Below, piece after piece: positions 31,403-40,824 of a DNA stretch of 64,000 bases. The stretch is from Arenibacter antarcticus. Its GTDB lineage: Bacteria; Bacteroidota; Bacteroidia; Flavobacteriales; Flavobacteriaceae. Where the stretch lies: positions 310,001 through 374,000 of the forward strand of contig NZ_CP166679.1 of the NCBI RefSeq assembly GCF_041320605.1. The letters run 5' to 3'. A program made the translations under genes and the position numbers. Positions within the stretch are counted from its first letter, which is position 1. Each line of letters begins with the position of its first letter. The notes under the pieces are model-generated. The model was not told the DNA's origin, searched no databases, and saw only the letters and a list, made by a program, of their open reading frames with translations.

Positions 31403-31600
31403 ATGCCTAAACAGAAAACAAAATCCAGTGCCAAAAAGCGTTTTAAGCTTACAGGTACAGGTAAAATTAAAAGAAAGCACGCCTATAAAAGCCACATTCT
31501 AACGAAGAAGTCTAAAAAGCGTAAGCTAGCGTTAACCCATTCTGGTCTTGTTCACAAGTCAGACGTTAACAGTATTAAAGAACAATTGCGTTTAACGTAA
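31403..31600 (+). CDS. rpmI: 50S ribosomal protein L35
   Basis: 65 residues, strongly basic, starting [20 protein letters not shown], with the family pattern K-x-x-A-x-x-S-H-x-L-x-x-K-S-x-K-R and a C-terminal [17 protein letters not shown]. Structural component of the large subunit. Between infC and rplT, as in most bacteria. Confidence 0.97.
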   Translation: MPKQKTKSSAKKRFKLTGTGKIKRKHAYKSHILTKKSKKRKLALTHSGLVHKSDVNSIKEQLRLT

Positions 31601-31730
31601 TCGTTTATTCGGTAATTATTAACCCTGGAGATAGGCCAAACAATTTACGATCGTAGAATTATTCTTTACGACTTAAATAAACATAAAAGTGTCAATAATT
31701 GACCGCCTACTACAAAAAACAATTAAAATT

Positions 31731-32075
31731 ATGCCAAGATCAGTAAATGCAGTTGCTTCTAGAGCTAGAAGAAAAAAAGTAATGAAGCAAGCCAAAGGTT
31801 ACTTTGGAAGACGTAAAAACGTTTGGACAGTTGCAAAAAATGCGGTTGAAAAAGCAATGTTATATGCTTACAGAGACCGTAGAAACAAGAAAAGAACTTT
31901 CCGTTCGCTATGGATTACCCGTATCAACGCCGGGGCCAGATTGCACGGATTGTCCTATTCCCAGTTTATGGGTAAGGTAAAAGCCAACAACATAGAGCTA
32001 AACCGTAAGGTATTGGCAGATTTGGCTATGAACCACCCAGACGCTTTTAAGGCTATCGTAAACAAAGTAAAATAG
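31731..32075 (+). CDS. rplT: 50S ribosomal protein L20
   Basis: 114 residues from ATG 31731 ([19 protein letters not shown]), the normal length and start for L20. A frame from GTG 31689 would add 14 unrelated residues. The basic N-terminal extension with R-R-K-K and K-G-Y-F-G-R-R-K binds 23S rRNA early in 50S assembly; in many bacteria L20 also represses its own operon. Final gene of the unit; a strong terminator follows. Confidence 0.97.
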   Translation: MPRSVNAVASRARRKKVMKQAKGYFGRRKNVWTVAKNAVEKAMLYAYRDRRNKKRTFRSLWITRINAGARLHGLSYSQFMGKVKANNIELNRKVLADLAMNHPDAFKAIVNKVK

Positions 32076-32100
32076 ATTAAATAACATCTCTCGCTTATAA

Positions 32101-32136
32101 AATCCTGTTCCGTTTCGGAGCAGGATTTTTTTTTAC
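32101..32136 (+). terminator. Terminator of the thrS-rplT operon
   Basis: Arms AATCCTGTTCCG (32101-32112) and CGGAGCAGGATT (32116-32127) with one G-U pair, followed by a run of T residues. Confidence 0.9.
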
Positions 32137-32176
32137 CCATAATTCAAATGGGGATTAATAGTTTATTACACAACCA

Positions 32177-32599
32177 TTACACCCCAAAACAACTCACCAC
32201 CAACTTTCTTCCACTGGCATGGTCACGGTGTTCGCATAAATATATCCCCTGCCATATTCCCAGATTAAGCCTTCCATTGGTAACTGGAATCTGTACGGAT
32301 GCCCCCATCAATGAGGATTTAATATGAGCAGGCATATCGTCAGACCCTTCGTAATTATGAACATAATAAGGCGCATCTTCTGGGACCATAATGTTGATAT
32401 GAGATTCAAAATCGGTCCTAACCGTAGGGTCCGCATTTTCATTTATAGTTAAACTAGCCGAAGTATGTTTTATAAATACCTGTAACATCCCCTGGTTAAT
32501 CCGACTCAACTCAGACATAGTGTTCAAAACCTCTTCGGTGATAATATGAAATCCCCTTTTGCGAGGACGTAAGATAATTTCCTTCTGATAAAAATGCAT
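32177..32599 (-). CDS. YjbQ family protein (UPF0047)
   Basis: 140 residues from ATG 32599. It shows the family signature IKHTSASLTINENADPTVR and the QGIYLCEHRDHASGR region near the C-terminus. Members form trimers and show weak thiamine-phosphate synthase activity, which is why they are often called secondary thiamine-phosphate synthase; the physiological role is unsettled. No thiamine gene is near. An upstream in-frame ATG would add 20 residues. Confidence 0.9.
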   Translation of the reverse strand: MHFYQKEIILRPRKRGFHIITEEVLNTMSELSRINQGMLQVFIKHTSASLTINENADPTVRTDFESHINIMVPEDAPYYVHNYEGSDDMPAHIKSSLMGASVQIPVTNGRLNLGIWQGIYLCEHRDHASGRKLVVSCFGV

Positions 32600-32861
32600 T
32601 TGATGTGTTTTGTTAGTGACCGCTAATTTCGGGATAATCATAGAATAATCCACAATCATAAATCAAGAACCATTTAATAATTCTACAGCTTATAAATCCT
32701 TTCTCAAGGTAGATTATTTTATGGAGTATTAGATTACAACCTAAAGCTATCAGGCTTTCTACATACCATAAAAATGGGTGATAGTGCCATATGTGAAACT
32801 TATAACAACTAGGGCTCCATGTAGAATATATCCAATACCTTTGCAGATAAAATGAAGATGA

Positions 32862-33692
32862 ATGGATTTATCAAAAGTAAGAATGGTGGTGACAGACATG
32901 GATGGCACCTTATTAAATACTAACCATGAAGTAAGCTCTAAATTCTTTACCCTGTTCCAACAATTAAAGGAGAAAGACATAATATTTGTAGCAGCCAGCG
33001 GACGCCAATACAATAGTATTGTAGAAAAATTGGATGCCATTAAGGATGATATCATTGTGGTAGCAGAAAATGGCGCTTATATCAGGAAACAGCAGAAGGA
33101 AATGCTTGCTACTCCCTTGGAGAATGGAACAATTAAAGAGGTTTTGGATATATTGAAAGATACCTCCGGGATCCATACTGTCCTTTGTGGTAAGGAAAAC
33201 GCCTATATAGACGGTGAATCTGAATTGTTTCGGACTAAATTAAAGGAGTATTATAGCGAATTCAGCATCATAGATGACCTGTCTACCTTTAAAGGTGAGA
33301 TTCTAAAGATTGCCCTCTATCATTCTGTAAACTCAGAGAAGCATATATACCCCTTAGTAAAACATTTAGAGAGTAAACTAAAAGTTAAAGTATCTGGAGA
33401 AAATTGGTTAGATCTTTCCAATATGAATGCCCATAAAGGATATGCCCTGGAACAATTGCAGCGGAAATATGGGATAAGTAAAGAAGAAACCATGGTTTTT
33501 GGCGATTATAACAATGATCTAGAAATGTTGACAATGGGACATTTTAGTTTTGCAATGGCCAATGCTCATCCCAACGTGATTGAAACTGCTAATTTTATGA
33601 CCAGCAGCAACGACGATTTTGGGGTAGAACGAGTATTGGAACAGCTAGTTTTAAGTAAAACCAAAAACGCCTCCTACACCAATACGCCGTAG
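32862..33692 (+). CDS. Cof-type HAD-IIB phosphatase
   Basis: 276-residue cytoplasmic hydrolase of the haloacid dehalogenase superfamily with a type IIB cap. Visible motifs are the nucleophile loop D-M-D-G-T-L-L (residues about 11-17), motif II S-G-R, and motif IV GDYNNDLEML. Such enzymes dephosphorylate sugar phosphates, FMN or PLP; the substrate cannot be inferred. A TACCTTTG element (32834-32841) lies upstream without a clear TTG. A terminator follows. Confidence 0.9.
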   Translation: MDLSKVRMVVTDMDGTLLNTNHEVSSKFFTLFQQLKEKDIIFVAASGRQYNSIVEKLDAIKDDIIVVAENGAYIRKQQKEMLATPLENGTIKEVLDILKDTSGIHTVLCGKENAYIDGESELFRTKLKEYYSEFSIIDDLSTFKGEILKIALYHSVNSEKHIYPLVKHLESKLKVKVSGENWLDLSNMNAHKGYALEQLQRKYGISKEETMVFGDYNNDLEMLTMGHFSFAMANAHPNVIETANFMTSSNDDFGVERVLEQLVLSKTKNASYTNTP

Positions 33693-33731
33693 GGCAAATT
33701 TTCATCAATACGAAATCATCAGAAATTACCT

Positions 33732-33765
33732 ATCCCCGAAGCAATGCTTTCGGGGATTTTTTTTA
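33732..33765 (+). terminator. Terminator after the HAD gene
   Basis: ATCCCCGAAGC / GCTTTCGGGGAT stem with a 3-nt loop and a T-run of eight. Confidence 0.88.
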
Positions 33766-34195
33766 TAAATCAACACTTTCAAATGACAAAAGCTAATTCT
33801 GGGAAGGGAATTTGTGAATGCCCTACCGTACATTAACCTACCGAGCATAAGAATCTCCGACTACAGGTCATCAAGTACTGTAGTTCGTTCTAGATATTCC
33901 TAGGTATTTATTATCTTAGTAACTAGCAACTCTGTTGTATCTTACAGATTTCGCGAGCAGAATTACTCATAATCAGGATCAATGGCAGCTTTACCTTAGG
34001 GAATTAAAGCTGCTTCCTATAGTCAATACCCCTTGGTAAAGCCCATGAGGCATCAGAGGGAAACTACCTATAAAATCTCGACGTAAGAGTAGGAGGTTGA
34101 ACTCTCACTTAGTGAGTAAAGCACAAGGGTTATACCCTTATTATCAAAATATTTCGGACAAGGTAGCTGAATCCATAATTTTTAAATGGGCCCAT
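33766..34195. other. Intergenic region carrying a dispersed repeat
   Basis: 430 bp with no gene. The right part contains the 82-bp repeat at 34039-34120, and its CTCACTTAGTGAG palindrome lies about 75 bp before the DUF1801 start. Confidence 0.6.
34039..34120. repeat. Dispersed repeat, copy A
   Basis: Starts AAGCCCATGAGGCATC and ends CTCACTTAGTGAGTAAA, with a less conserved middle. The second copy is at 60870-60952 in the same orientation. Confidence 0.75.
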
Positions 34196-34624
34196 ATGAA
34201 GAGCTTAAAAGTAATAACAAACCCTGAGGTAGCGTTAATTTTCAACACCTATCCCGATGCGGTACGAAAAAAGCTAATGAATTTAAGAAATTTGGTCTTA
34301 GAGTCAGCCAACAACATTGAAGAAATAACGGCTTTGGAAGAAACCTTAAAGTGGGGAGAACCAAGCTATCTAACAAAAAATGGCAGCACTATTAGAATAG
34401 ATTGGAAGCAACATAAACCAGAGGAATATGCCATGTACTTCAACTGTTCTAGCAGATTGGTGCCAACCTTCAAATTGGTTTTCAAAGACCTATTTACTTT
34501 CGAAGGAAATAGGGCCATTATTTTTAAAATGGAAGATACTATACCACAAGAAGCATTAAAAACCTGCATTTCTACAGCCTTAACCTATCATAAGGTGAAA
34601 CAATTACCCGTATTGGGATTATAA
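34196..34624 (+). CDS. DUF1801 family protein
   Basis: 142 residues from ATG 34196 (MKSLKVITNPEVALIF). The W-G-E-P-S-Y segment after ETLKWGEPSYLTKNGSTIRIDW and the later YFNC strand match the DUF1801/YdhG-like alpha-beta fold. It is cytoplasmic with no catalytic motif, and its function is unknown. The frame continues upstream to 34097, but that part overlaps the dispersed repeat and has no family similarity. Confidence 0.85.
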   Translation: MKSLKVITNPEVALIFNTYPDAVRKKLMNLRNLVLESANNIEEITALEETLKWGEPSYLTKNGSTIRIDWKQHKPEEYAMYFNCSSRLVPTFKLVFKDLFTFEGNRAIIFKMEDTIPQEALKTCISTALTYHKVKQLPVLGL

Positions 34625-34774
34625 AGAAATGGGGACTTATTGGATTTTAAGTAGGAGGTGAAGTTTAGTTCCATACAGGATCGGAATAGCACCAAATATT
34701 TAGCAACTAAAAACACACTTACTTCAACTCTAAATACTCAATCCGATCACAGTATATAGCCTAGAATCTTCTTA

Positions 34775-36067
34775 TTAGGTTTTTTGATTTTTTTTCTTTG
34801 CGGCCGGGAACAGTACATTGTTTAAGATAAGTCGGTATCCTGGTGATGAAGGGTGCAATTCCAGTTCCGTTTTTGGATCTCCTACCTTATGCTGGTAATC
34901 TTCAGGGTCGTGCCCCCCATAAAATGTAAAGAAGCCCTTCCCTTTAATCCCGTGAATATAACGCGCCTCCCCATTAATTTTATTTTCCCCCAATACCAAC
35001 ACTGTTGGTTTGATCTCATTTCTGGTAAATGCTGTGGTCTGTCCCATAAACCCCTTGACTAATGAAGTGTGGTTCTGGCACAACATAGTAGGTACTGGGT
35101 CCCATTTTGCAGAGAACTCCATCAAAGAAAAATAATCAGATTCCTTAGGAACATTACTTCGTTTCCTAGTCATATCTATGGAACTAAATTCATAAGTCAA
35201 CGGATTACGCTCCAAGGTGAAATTGGTAAATGCAAAAGTATTACCGTAATCCAAATTGGCCTGATAGTTGGCATCCGAAGGATCTCCATCGAACATTGGC
35301 TCACAAATATCGACTCCTTCTGCAGCTAGGGCAATATCAAAACTATCTGTGGCGGAACACATGGCAAACATAAAACCTCCCCCCATTACATATTTTCTAA
35401 TTTTTTGAGCTACTGCTCCCTTCTGTTCGGAAACCTTATCATATCCTAATTTTTGCGCCATAGACTCCGCATTCAACTTCCCCTCAATATACCATGGGGC
35501 AGCCCTATAGGCACCATAAAATTTCCCGTACTGCCCCGTAAAGTCTTCATGATGAAGGTGCAACCAATCATAAAGCACCAGTTGGTCTTGCAACACCTCT
35601 TCGTCATACACCTTTTCATAGGGAATTTCCGCATAGGCAAGCACCATTGTAACGGCATCATCCCATGGAGGATTATCCTTGGGCGTATAAACCGCAATTT
35701 TAGGTGCCTTCTCCAAAACTACCGCTTCTTGGTTCTGGGAGGGACTACTAATTCCGTCCAATATTTCCCGGGTCTGCGACTCCGACAGTATTTCATAGGA
35801 AACGCCCCTTATTTGGCATTCCTTACGAATATTCTCCCCATCGGGTAGCAAAAATGAACCACCTCTATAATTTAGCAACCAGTGCACTTTTTGTTGTTTT
35901 GCCAACACCCAATACGTGATTCCATATGCCTTTAAATGGTTTTTTTGACCCTCGGCATCCATTGGAATTAAGATATTGGTCCCGTAAATAGAGCTACACC
36001 ATAGAAAACAAAAAATTAAAAAAAAAAGGCCACCAAATGAAATCTGGGGCCGAATACTATTTTCCAT
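34775..36067 (-). CDS. Secreted protein often labelled 'asparagine synthetase B'
   Basis: 430 residues from ATG 36067, with a signal peptide (about 10-30). None of the catalytic features of asparagine synthetase are present: there is no N-terminal Cys nucleophile and no PP-loop SGGxDS. Instead it has a GATase1-like/ThuA-like look (KYVMGGGFMFAMCSATDSFDIALA, a G-G-G-F-M turn and a Cys) and a C-terminal YGGHDPEDYQH segment. I recall that Flavobacteriia homologues carry the asparagine synthetase name, which I regard as a misannotation. Periplasmic function unknown. Last gene of the dnaB-side run. Confidence 0.7.
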   Translation of the reverse strand: MENSIRPQISFGGLFFLIFCFLWCSSIYGTNILIPMDAEGQKNHLKAYGITYWVLAKQQKVHWLLNYRGGSFLLPDGENIRKECQIRGVSYEILSESQTREILDGISSPSQNQEAVVLEKAPKIAVYTPKDNPPWDDAVTMVLAYAEIPYEKVYDEEVLQDQLVLYDWLHLHHEDFTGQYGKFYGAYRAAPWYIEGKLNAESMAQKLGYDKVSEQKGAVAQKIRKYVMGGGFMFAMCSATDSFDIALAAEGVDICEPMFDGDPSDANYQANLDYGNTFAFTNFTLERNPLTYEFSSIDMTRKRSNVPKESDYFSLMEFSAKWDPVPTMLCQNHTSLVKGFMGQTTAFTRNEIKPTVLVLGENKINGEARYIHGIKGKGFFTFYGGHDPEDYQHKVGDPKTELELHPSSPGYRLILNNVLFPAAKKKNQKT

Positions 36068-36145
36068 TACACTATATATTGAAATAATTATAATACCCAA
36101 TCAATTAGGAAAGGGAACTCTTTTATAAATTAACTTTCAATCCCA

Positions 36146-37693
36146 TTAAAACGGCACATCGTTTTCGTCTTGTATGGAATCGTTGTTCATTGCACTACCG
36201 AAAGCCTCATTAGCATTGGGCAATCCTTTGGTTATAAATGGATTATCATCTTCTGCATTCATTTTGGACTGAAATTCGAAGGGAGAATCAAAATCATCCA
36301 AGTTATCAAATTTACCTAAATTACCAATAAACTTCAATCTGATATTCTCCAAGCCACCATTCCTGTGTTTTGCAACAATGAATTCCGCCTGACCTGCTGT
36401 TGGGGAGCGTTCCTCATCGTCCCACTCATCAATCTTATAATATTCTGGCCTATAGATAAAGGAAACGATATCCGCATCCTGTTCAATAGCTCCAGATTCC
36501 CTTAAATCCGAAAGAATAGGACGTTTACTCCCTCCCCTAGTTTCCACTGCTCGAGACAACTGTGATAGCGCTATTACTGGAATACTCAATTCCTTTGCCA
36601 GAGCCTTTAAGTTTCGGGAAATGGTAGAAATTTCCTGTTCACGGTTACCCCCTTTTTGGGTGCCTCCTGCTGTCATCAGCTGAAGGTAATCTATAACAAT
36701 CATCTTTATATCGTGCTGGGAAGCCAATCGTCTTGCCTTTGCCCTAAGGTCAAATATAGAAAGGGAAGGGGTGTCATCTATAAACAATGGAGCAGATTCC
36801 AAAGATTTCACCTTCACGTTCAACTGTTCCCATTCGTGTTTTTCCAACCTACCGGTCCTTAATTTTTCTGAAGACAATCCAGTTTCGGAAGATATCAACC
36901 TAGTAATCAACTGCACAGAGGACATCTCCAAGGAGAAGAATGCCACTCCAATATTGGAATTAACCGCAATATTTCTAGCCATAGACAAGGTAAGAGCGGT
37001 TTTACCCATACCTGGACGTGCTGCAACAATGATCAAATCACTGGGCTGCCAGCCAGAGGTAAGTTTGTCCAATTTATCAAACCCAGAAGGGATTCCACTC
37101 AACCCTTCTTTCCCGGCAATTTCCTCTATTCTTTTCTTCGCTTGGATCACCAAGTTCTGGGCCGTTTCGGCAGAACGCTTTAGGTTACCTTGGGTAACAT
37201 CGTATAATTTGGATTCCGCAGCATCCAAAAGATCAAACACATCGGTAGAATCTTCATATGCCTCTTCAATTATCTCATTGGAGATTTTAATAAGGCTCCG
37301 CTGTATAAATTTTTGGAGAATAATACGCGCATGGAATTCAATATGCGCAGATGAAGCCACCTTTTGAGTGAGTTTTATGAGGTAAAAATCCCCACCTGCA
37401 CTTTCTAGGCGTCCGTCTTTTTTTAGTTGTGAGGAAACGGTTAATAAATCCACCGGTTCGGAGTTCTCAAACAGCTTAAATATCGCCTCATAGATGTATT
37501 TATGGGCTTCCTTATAAAATACATCGGGATGTAATATATCAATCACCTCATCGACCCCTTTTTTATCAATCATCATCGCACCCAATACAACCTCCTCTAA
37601 ATCAACTGCTTGAGGCGGTATTTTTCCCTTCTCAAGGCTAATGATTGTAGATTTGTCGATCCGATGACCAATAACTGGGTTCGTTTTTTCCAT
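36146..37693 (-). CDS. dnaB: Replicative DNA helicase
   Basis: Hexameric 5'-3' helicase that unwinds DNA at the replication fork. 515 residues: N-terminal domain (about 25-125) for primase interaction, linker, then the RecA-like domain with Walker A GMGKTALTL, Walker B VIDYLQLM, the arginine-containing loop GGSKRPILSDLRESG and the FIYRPEYY segment. No intein. A short acidic tail ends in VPF. Downstream on the same strand is the secreted protein gene at 34775; upstream, a terminator separates it from accA. Confidence 0.96.
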   Translation of the reverse strand: MEKTNPVIGHRIDKSTIISLEKGKIPPQAVDLEEVVLGAMMIDKKGVDEVIDILHPDVFYKEAHKYIYEAIFKLFENSEPVDLLTVSSQLKKDGRLESAGGDFYLIKLTQKVASSAHIEFHARIILQKFIQRSLIKISNEIIEEAYEDSTDVFDLLDAAESKLYDVTQGNLKRSAETAQNLVIQAKKRIEEIAGKEGLSGIPSGFDKLDKLTSGWQPSDLIIVAARPGMGKTALTLSMARNIAVNSNIGVAFFSLEMSSVQLITRLISSETGLSSEKLRTGRLEKHEWEQLNVKVKSLESAPLFIDDTPSLSIFDLRAKARRLASQHDIKMIVIDYLQLMTAGGTQKGGNREQEISTISRNLKALAKELSIPVIALSQLSRAVETRGGSKRPILSDLRESGAIEQDADIVSFIYRPEYYKIDEWDDEERSPTAGQAEFIVAKHRNGGLENIRLKFIGNLGKFDNLDDFDSPFEFQSKMNAEDDNPFITKGLPNANEAFGSAMNNDSIQDENDVPF

Positions 37694-37792
37694 GAGTACT
37701 AAATTAAGGATTAAGAATTAAATCGCTGTTCGGGATATTAACAATTGCTCAACAATTACCTTGTTGATAAGTTACGGAATTTGTTTATAAGC

Positions 37793-37828
37793 ATAAAAAA
37801 ACTGGAGAATTACCGCTCCAGTTTTATT
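37793..37828 (-). terminator. Terminator after accA
   Basis: AAACTGGAG / CTCCAGTTT stem with a 7-9 nt loop and A/T runs on both sides, between accA and dnaB. Confidence 0.75.
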
Positions 37829-37849
37829 TCGGCTACACAAAAAGGGATG

Positions 37850-38803
37850 CTATTCGTTGAATACACCCATGTTGGCATATTTATCCATTCGATTATCTAC
37901 CAGTTCTTTTGGTGATAACTTTTTTAATTCCTCGAAATGGGAAGTAATTTTATTTTTTACGATTTCGAAAGTCTTTTCGCGGTTAGAATGCGCTCCACCT
38001 ACAGGTTCCTTTACAATCTCATCGATCAATTTCATTTTCTTCATGTCGATTGCCGTAAGTTTTAAGGCTTCTGCCGCTTGCTCCTTGTATTCCCAGCTTC
38101 TCCACAGAATGGAGGAACAAGATTCCGGAGAAATAACGGAGTACCATGTGTTTTCCAACATCAATACCCTATCCCCTACACCTATTCCCAAGGCACCACC
38201 AGAGGCTCCCTCACCTATAATGACAACAATAATCGGCACTTTTAAACGGGTCATTTCCAAAATATTCCTTGCAATGGCCTCCCCTTGTCCCCTTTCTTCG
38301 GCTTCTATACCGGGATAGGCACCAGGAGTATCTATTAAACAGACCACTGGAACACCAAATTTCTCCGCCGATTTCATGAGCCTCAAGGCTTTTCTATATC
38401 CTTCAGGGTTCGCCATTCCGAAATTACGGAACTGCCTTGTTTTGGTATTATAGCCTTTTTGTTGCCCAACAAACATATACGTTTGATCGCCAATTTTACC
38501 AAGACCACCAATCATGGCCTTATCATCCTTTACGTTGCGATCTCCATGCAATTCCAAAAATGTTTCGCCACAGATAGCCCTAATATAATCTAGGGTATAT
38601 GGCCTATTGGGATGCCTGGATAATTGCACTCGTTGCCAAGCAGTAAGGTTCTTATATATTTCCTTTCGAGTATCAGTCAATTTTTTCTGTATCTGCTTAC
38701 AGGTTTCCGAAACATCAACTTCACTTTCCTCACCGATTATCATGCACTTATCAAACTGATCTTCGAGCTCCTTAATGGGAAGTTCAAAATCTAAATACTC
38801 CAT
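37850..38803 (-). CDS. accA: Acetyl-CoA carboxylase carboxyltransferase subunit alpha
   Basis: One half of the carboxyltransferase that moves CO2 from carboxybiotin to acetyl-CoA to make malonyl-CoA for fatty acid synthesis. 317 residues, full length. The crotonase-fold motifs are visible: [39 protein letters not shown] and the [15 protein letters not shown] oxyanion loop. The accD and accBC partners are not in the window. 43 bp downstream of the EamA permease gene on the same strand. Confidence 0.97.
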   Translation of the reverse strand: MEYLDFELPIKELEDQFDKCMIIGEESEVDVSETCKQIQKKLTDTRKEIYKNLTAWQRVQLSRHPNRPYTLDYIRAICGETFLELHGDRNVKDDKAMIGGLGKIGDQTYMFVGQQKGYNTKTRQFRNFGMANPEGYRKALRLMKSAEKFGVPVVCLIDTPGAYPGIEAEERGQGEAIARNILEMTRLKVPIIVVIIGEGASGGALGIGVGDRVLMLENTWYSVISPESCSSILWRSWEYKEQAAEALKLTAIDMKKMKLIDEIVKEPVGGAHSNREKTFEIVKNKITSHFEELKKLSPKELVDNRMDKYANMGVFNE

Positions 38804-38846
38804 AGGTTTAAAGGTTTAGTTCTTTTCAACATGCAAATATAAAACT

Positions 38847-39755
38847 TTAAAGGGAAGCTACCTCCTTAGACGTTTTTTTTAATTTGTTTCTATTCTTTAA
38901 AATACCGTTAGCCACTACTGTTGCTAGGATAATTAAGGCACCGATATAAAAAAAGGAATTCATTTTCTCACTATCTCCCAAAATCAGGAAGGCTAGAAAA
39001 ATCCCATATATGGGCTCCATATTGGTCGTCAGCATAACGGTATAGGGACTAATAAACCTCATTACCTTCACCGATGCAATAAAAGCATATGCGGTACAGG
39101 CAGAGGCCAGAATAAACATATAAAGCCAATCTGCCGCAGATAATACAAAAAACTCTGGGACAAATCTCCCTCTAAAAGCAAGATATATAGTGAGCAATAA
39201 CACTCCACTTCCCAATTCGTACAAGGATATAATAGCGGGTTTTTGGGTTTGGGTAAGTTTGCCGTTGATCAAGGTAAAGACCGCAGATAAAAATGCTGAA
39301 ACCAATGCCAGTACAATACCATAGAGGTAATTAGTCTCTACATTGAACATCACATAAAGCCCTAGCATCACCACCAAACCGAAAACAAGCTCGTACCATA
39401 TCATCTTACGACCGTACCACATAGGTTCCAACAATGCCGCAAAGAAAGCTCCCGTAGACATAGTAGCTAAGGCAACGGATACATTAGACACCTTTATGGC
39501 CATAAAAAAAGTAACCCAGTGTAGAGCAATCACTACCCCTGCAACCAATAATAATAACAAGGTTTTTGGCGGCACTTTTAAGGGGAATTTCCGAAGAAGC
39601 ACGTATGCCAAGATCAATAAAAGGGCGATACCCATTCTATACCAGACCAATGGAAGGGCGTCTAAGGTGATTAGTTTACCCAAGACAGCTGTAAAGCCCC
39701 ATATAAAAACAATAAAATGGAGGTGAAAGTAGTTTTTTAGTTTAACGCTTGGCAT
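38847..39755 (-). CDS. EamA family (DMT) transporter
   Basis: 302 residues with ten predicted membrane helices in two EamA repeats (first from FIVFIWGFTAVLGKL, second from VLALVSAFLSAVFTLINGKL). The drug/metabolite transporter superfamily; substrate unknown, with amino acids or metabolites usual. Inner membrane. The start overlaps the LptF/G permease gene by 14 bp, so the two are translated from one message. Confidence 0.9.
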   Translation of the reverse strand: MPSVKLKNYFHLHFIVFIWGFTAVLGKLITLDALPLVWYRMGIALLLILAYVLLRKFPLKVPPKTLLLLLVAGVVIALHWVTFFMAIKVSNVSVALATMSTGAFFAALLEPMWYGRKMIWYELVFGLVVMLGLYVMFNVETNYLYGIVLALVSAFLSAVFTLINGKLTQTQKPAIISLYELGSGVLLLTIYLAFRGRFVPEFFVLSAADWLYMFILASACTAYAFIASVKVMRFISPYTVMLTTNMEPIYGIFLAFLILGDSEKMNSFFYIGALIILATVVANGILKNRNKLKKTSKEVASL

Positions 39756-40824
39756 TTTTCAATAAGTAAAAACCAATAATACCAAACAACACATTGGGGA
39801 TAATAACCGCCAATAAGGGGGAAAAGCCCGACTGTTCTGCCAAGGTTCCAAATACCTTATCAAAAAAGATATAGATGAATGCTACCCCTATTCCAAAAGC
39901 CAAGTTTACTCCCATGCCACCCCGTCTTTTTACGGAGGATACAGCAACCGCAATAATGGTAAGTATAAAGGCCGCAATAGGCAATGACCATCGCTTATAT
40001 TTCACCAATACATAACTGTTAATATTGGAAGCTCCCTTTCTTTTTTGTGCCTCAATAAATTTGTTTAACTCAAACATATTTTTGGTCTCCGCTATGTAGG
40101 AAACGGGGGTTAGATCGTCTATTTTAAAATTAAAAAGGGTATCCAACCTTTTCTTGGTCTCCATTATTTCGGTACCATTGACCAGTTTTCGTTTGGAGTA
40201 AGATGTAAGTCTGTACACACTATCCTTTTCCACCCACCTAATATTGGCTGCGGATATCTTAAAATTTAGTGTATTGTCCGGGTTAAAACGCTCCATGGTA
40301 AAATTATAACCAATTTGTCTGGCCGGATCAAAAGTACTCACGTAGATATAATCGGTCTCATTTAATTGATTGAAGATATTAGTGGTAACCCGATCCTGTT
40401 TCCCCTTTTTTAAATATTCAAATTTAAATTCGTTGTACCCTACACTTGCCGGAGGTACAATAAACATATTCATAAAAAACATGATAAGCGCAATTATGGT
40501 AGCCCCTATCATATAAGGTCTTAAGAAGCGACCATAAGAAACCCCGGAACTTAATATAGCCACGATCTCGGTATTGTTAGCTAATTTGGACGTAAAGAAA
40601 ATTACCGATAAAAAAAGAAAGATAGGGAACAATAAGTTTCCAATAACCAGCGTGAAATTCCAGTAATACATGATAATTTCCGCTAACGGAACTTCATTGT
40701 CTATCATCTTTCCAATTTGTTCTGCCAAATTTGCCATTATGCCTATCGGCACAAATAACATTAACATCACAAAAAAGGTTACCAGATAGCGTTTTAATAT
40801 GTATTTATCTATTATGGTCAGCAC
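39742..40824 (-). CDS. LptF/LptG family permease
   Basis: Inner-membrane component of the LptB2FG exporter that extracts lipopolysaccharide towards the outer membrane. 360 residues: three helices at the N-terminus (LTIIDKYILKRYLVTFFVML onwards), a periplasmic beta-jellyroll-like region (about 130-265) and three helices at the C-terminus. Length and layout fit LptG. The matching LptF and LptB genes are not here, which is common in this phylum. Directly abuts tgt, with no gap between them. Confidence 0.9.
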   Translation of the reverse strand: MLTIIDKYILKRYLVTFFVMLMLFVPIGIMANLAEQIGKMIDNEVPLAEIIMYYWNFTLVIGNLLFPIFLFLSVIFFTSKLANNTEIVAILSSGVSYGRFLRPYMIGATIIALIMFFMNMFIVPPASVGYNEFKFEYLKKGKQDRVTTNIFNQLNETDYIYVSTFDPARQIGYNFTMERFNPDNTLNFKISAANIRWVEKDSVYRLTSYSKRKLVNGTEIMETKKRLDTLFNFKIDDLTPVSYIAETKNMFELNKFIEAQKRKGASNINSYVLVKYKRWSLPIAAFILTIIAVAVSSVKRRGGMGVNLAFGIGVAFIYIFFDKVFGTLAEQSGFSPLLAVIIPNVLFGIIGFYLLKNAKR

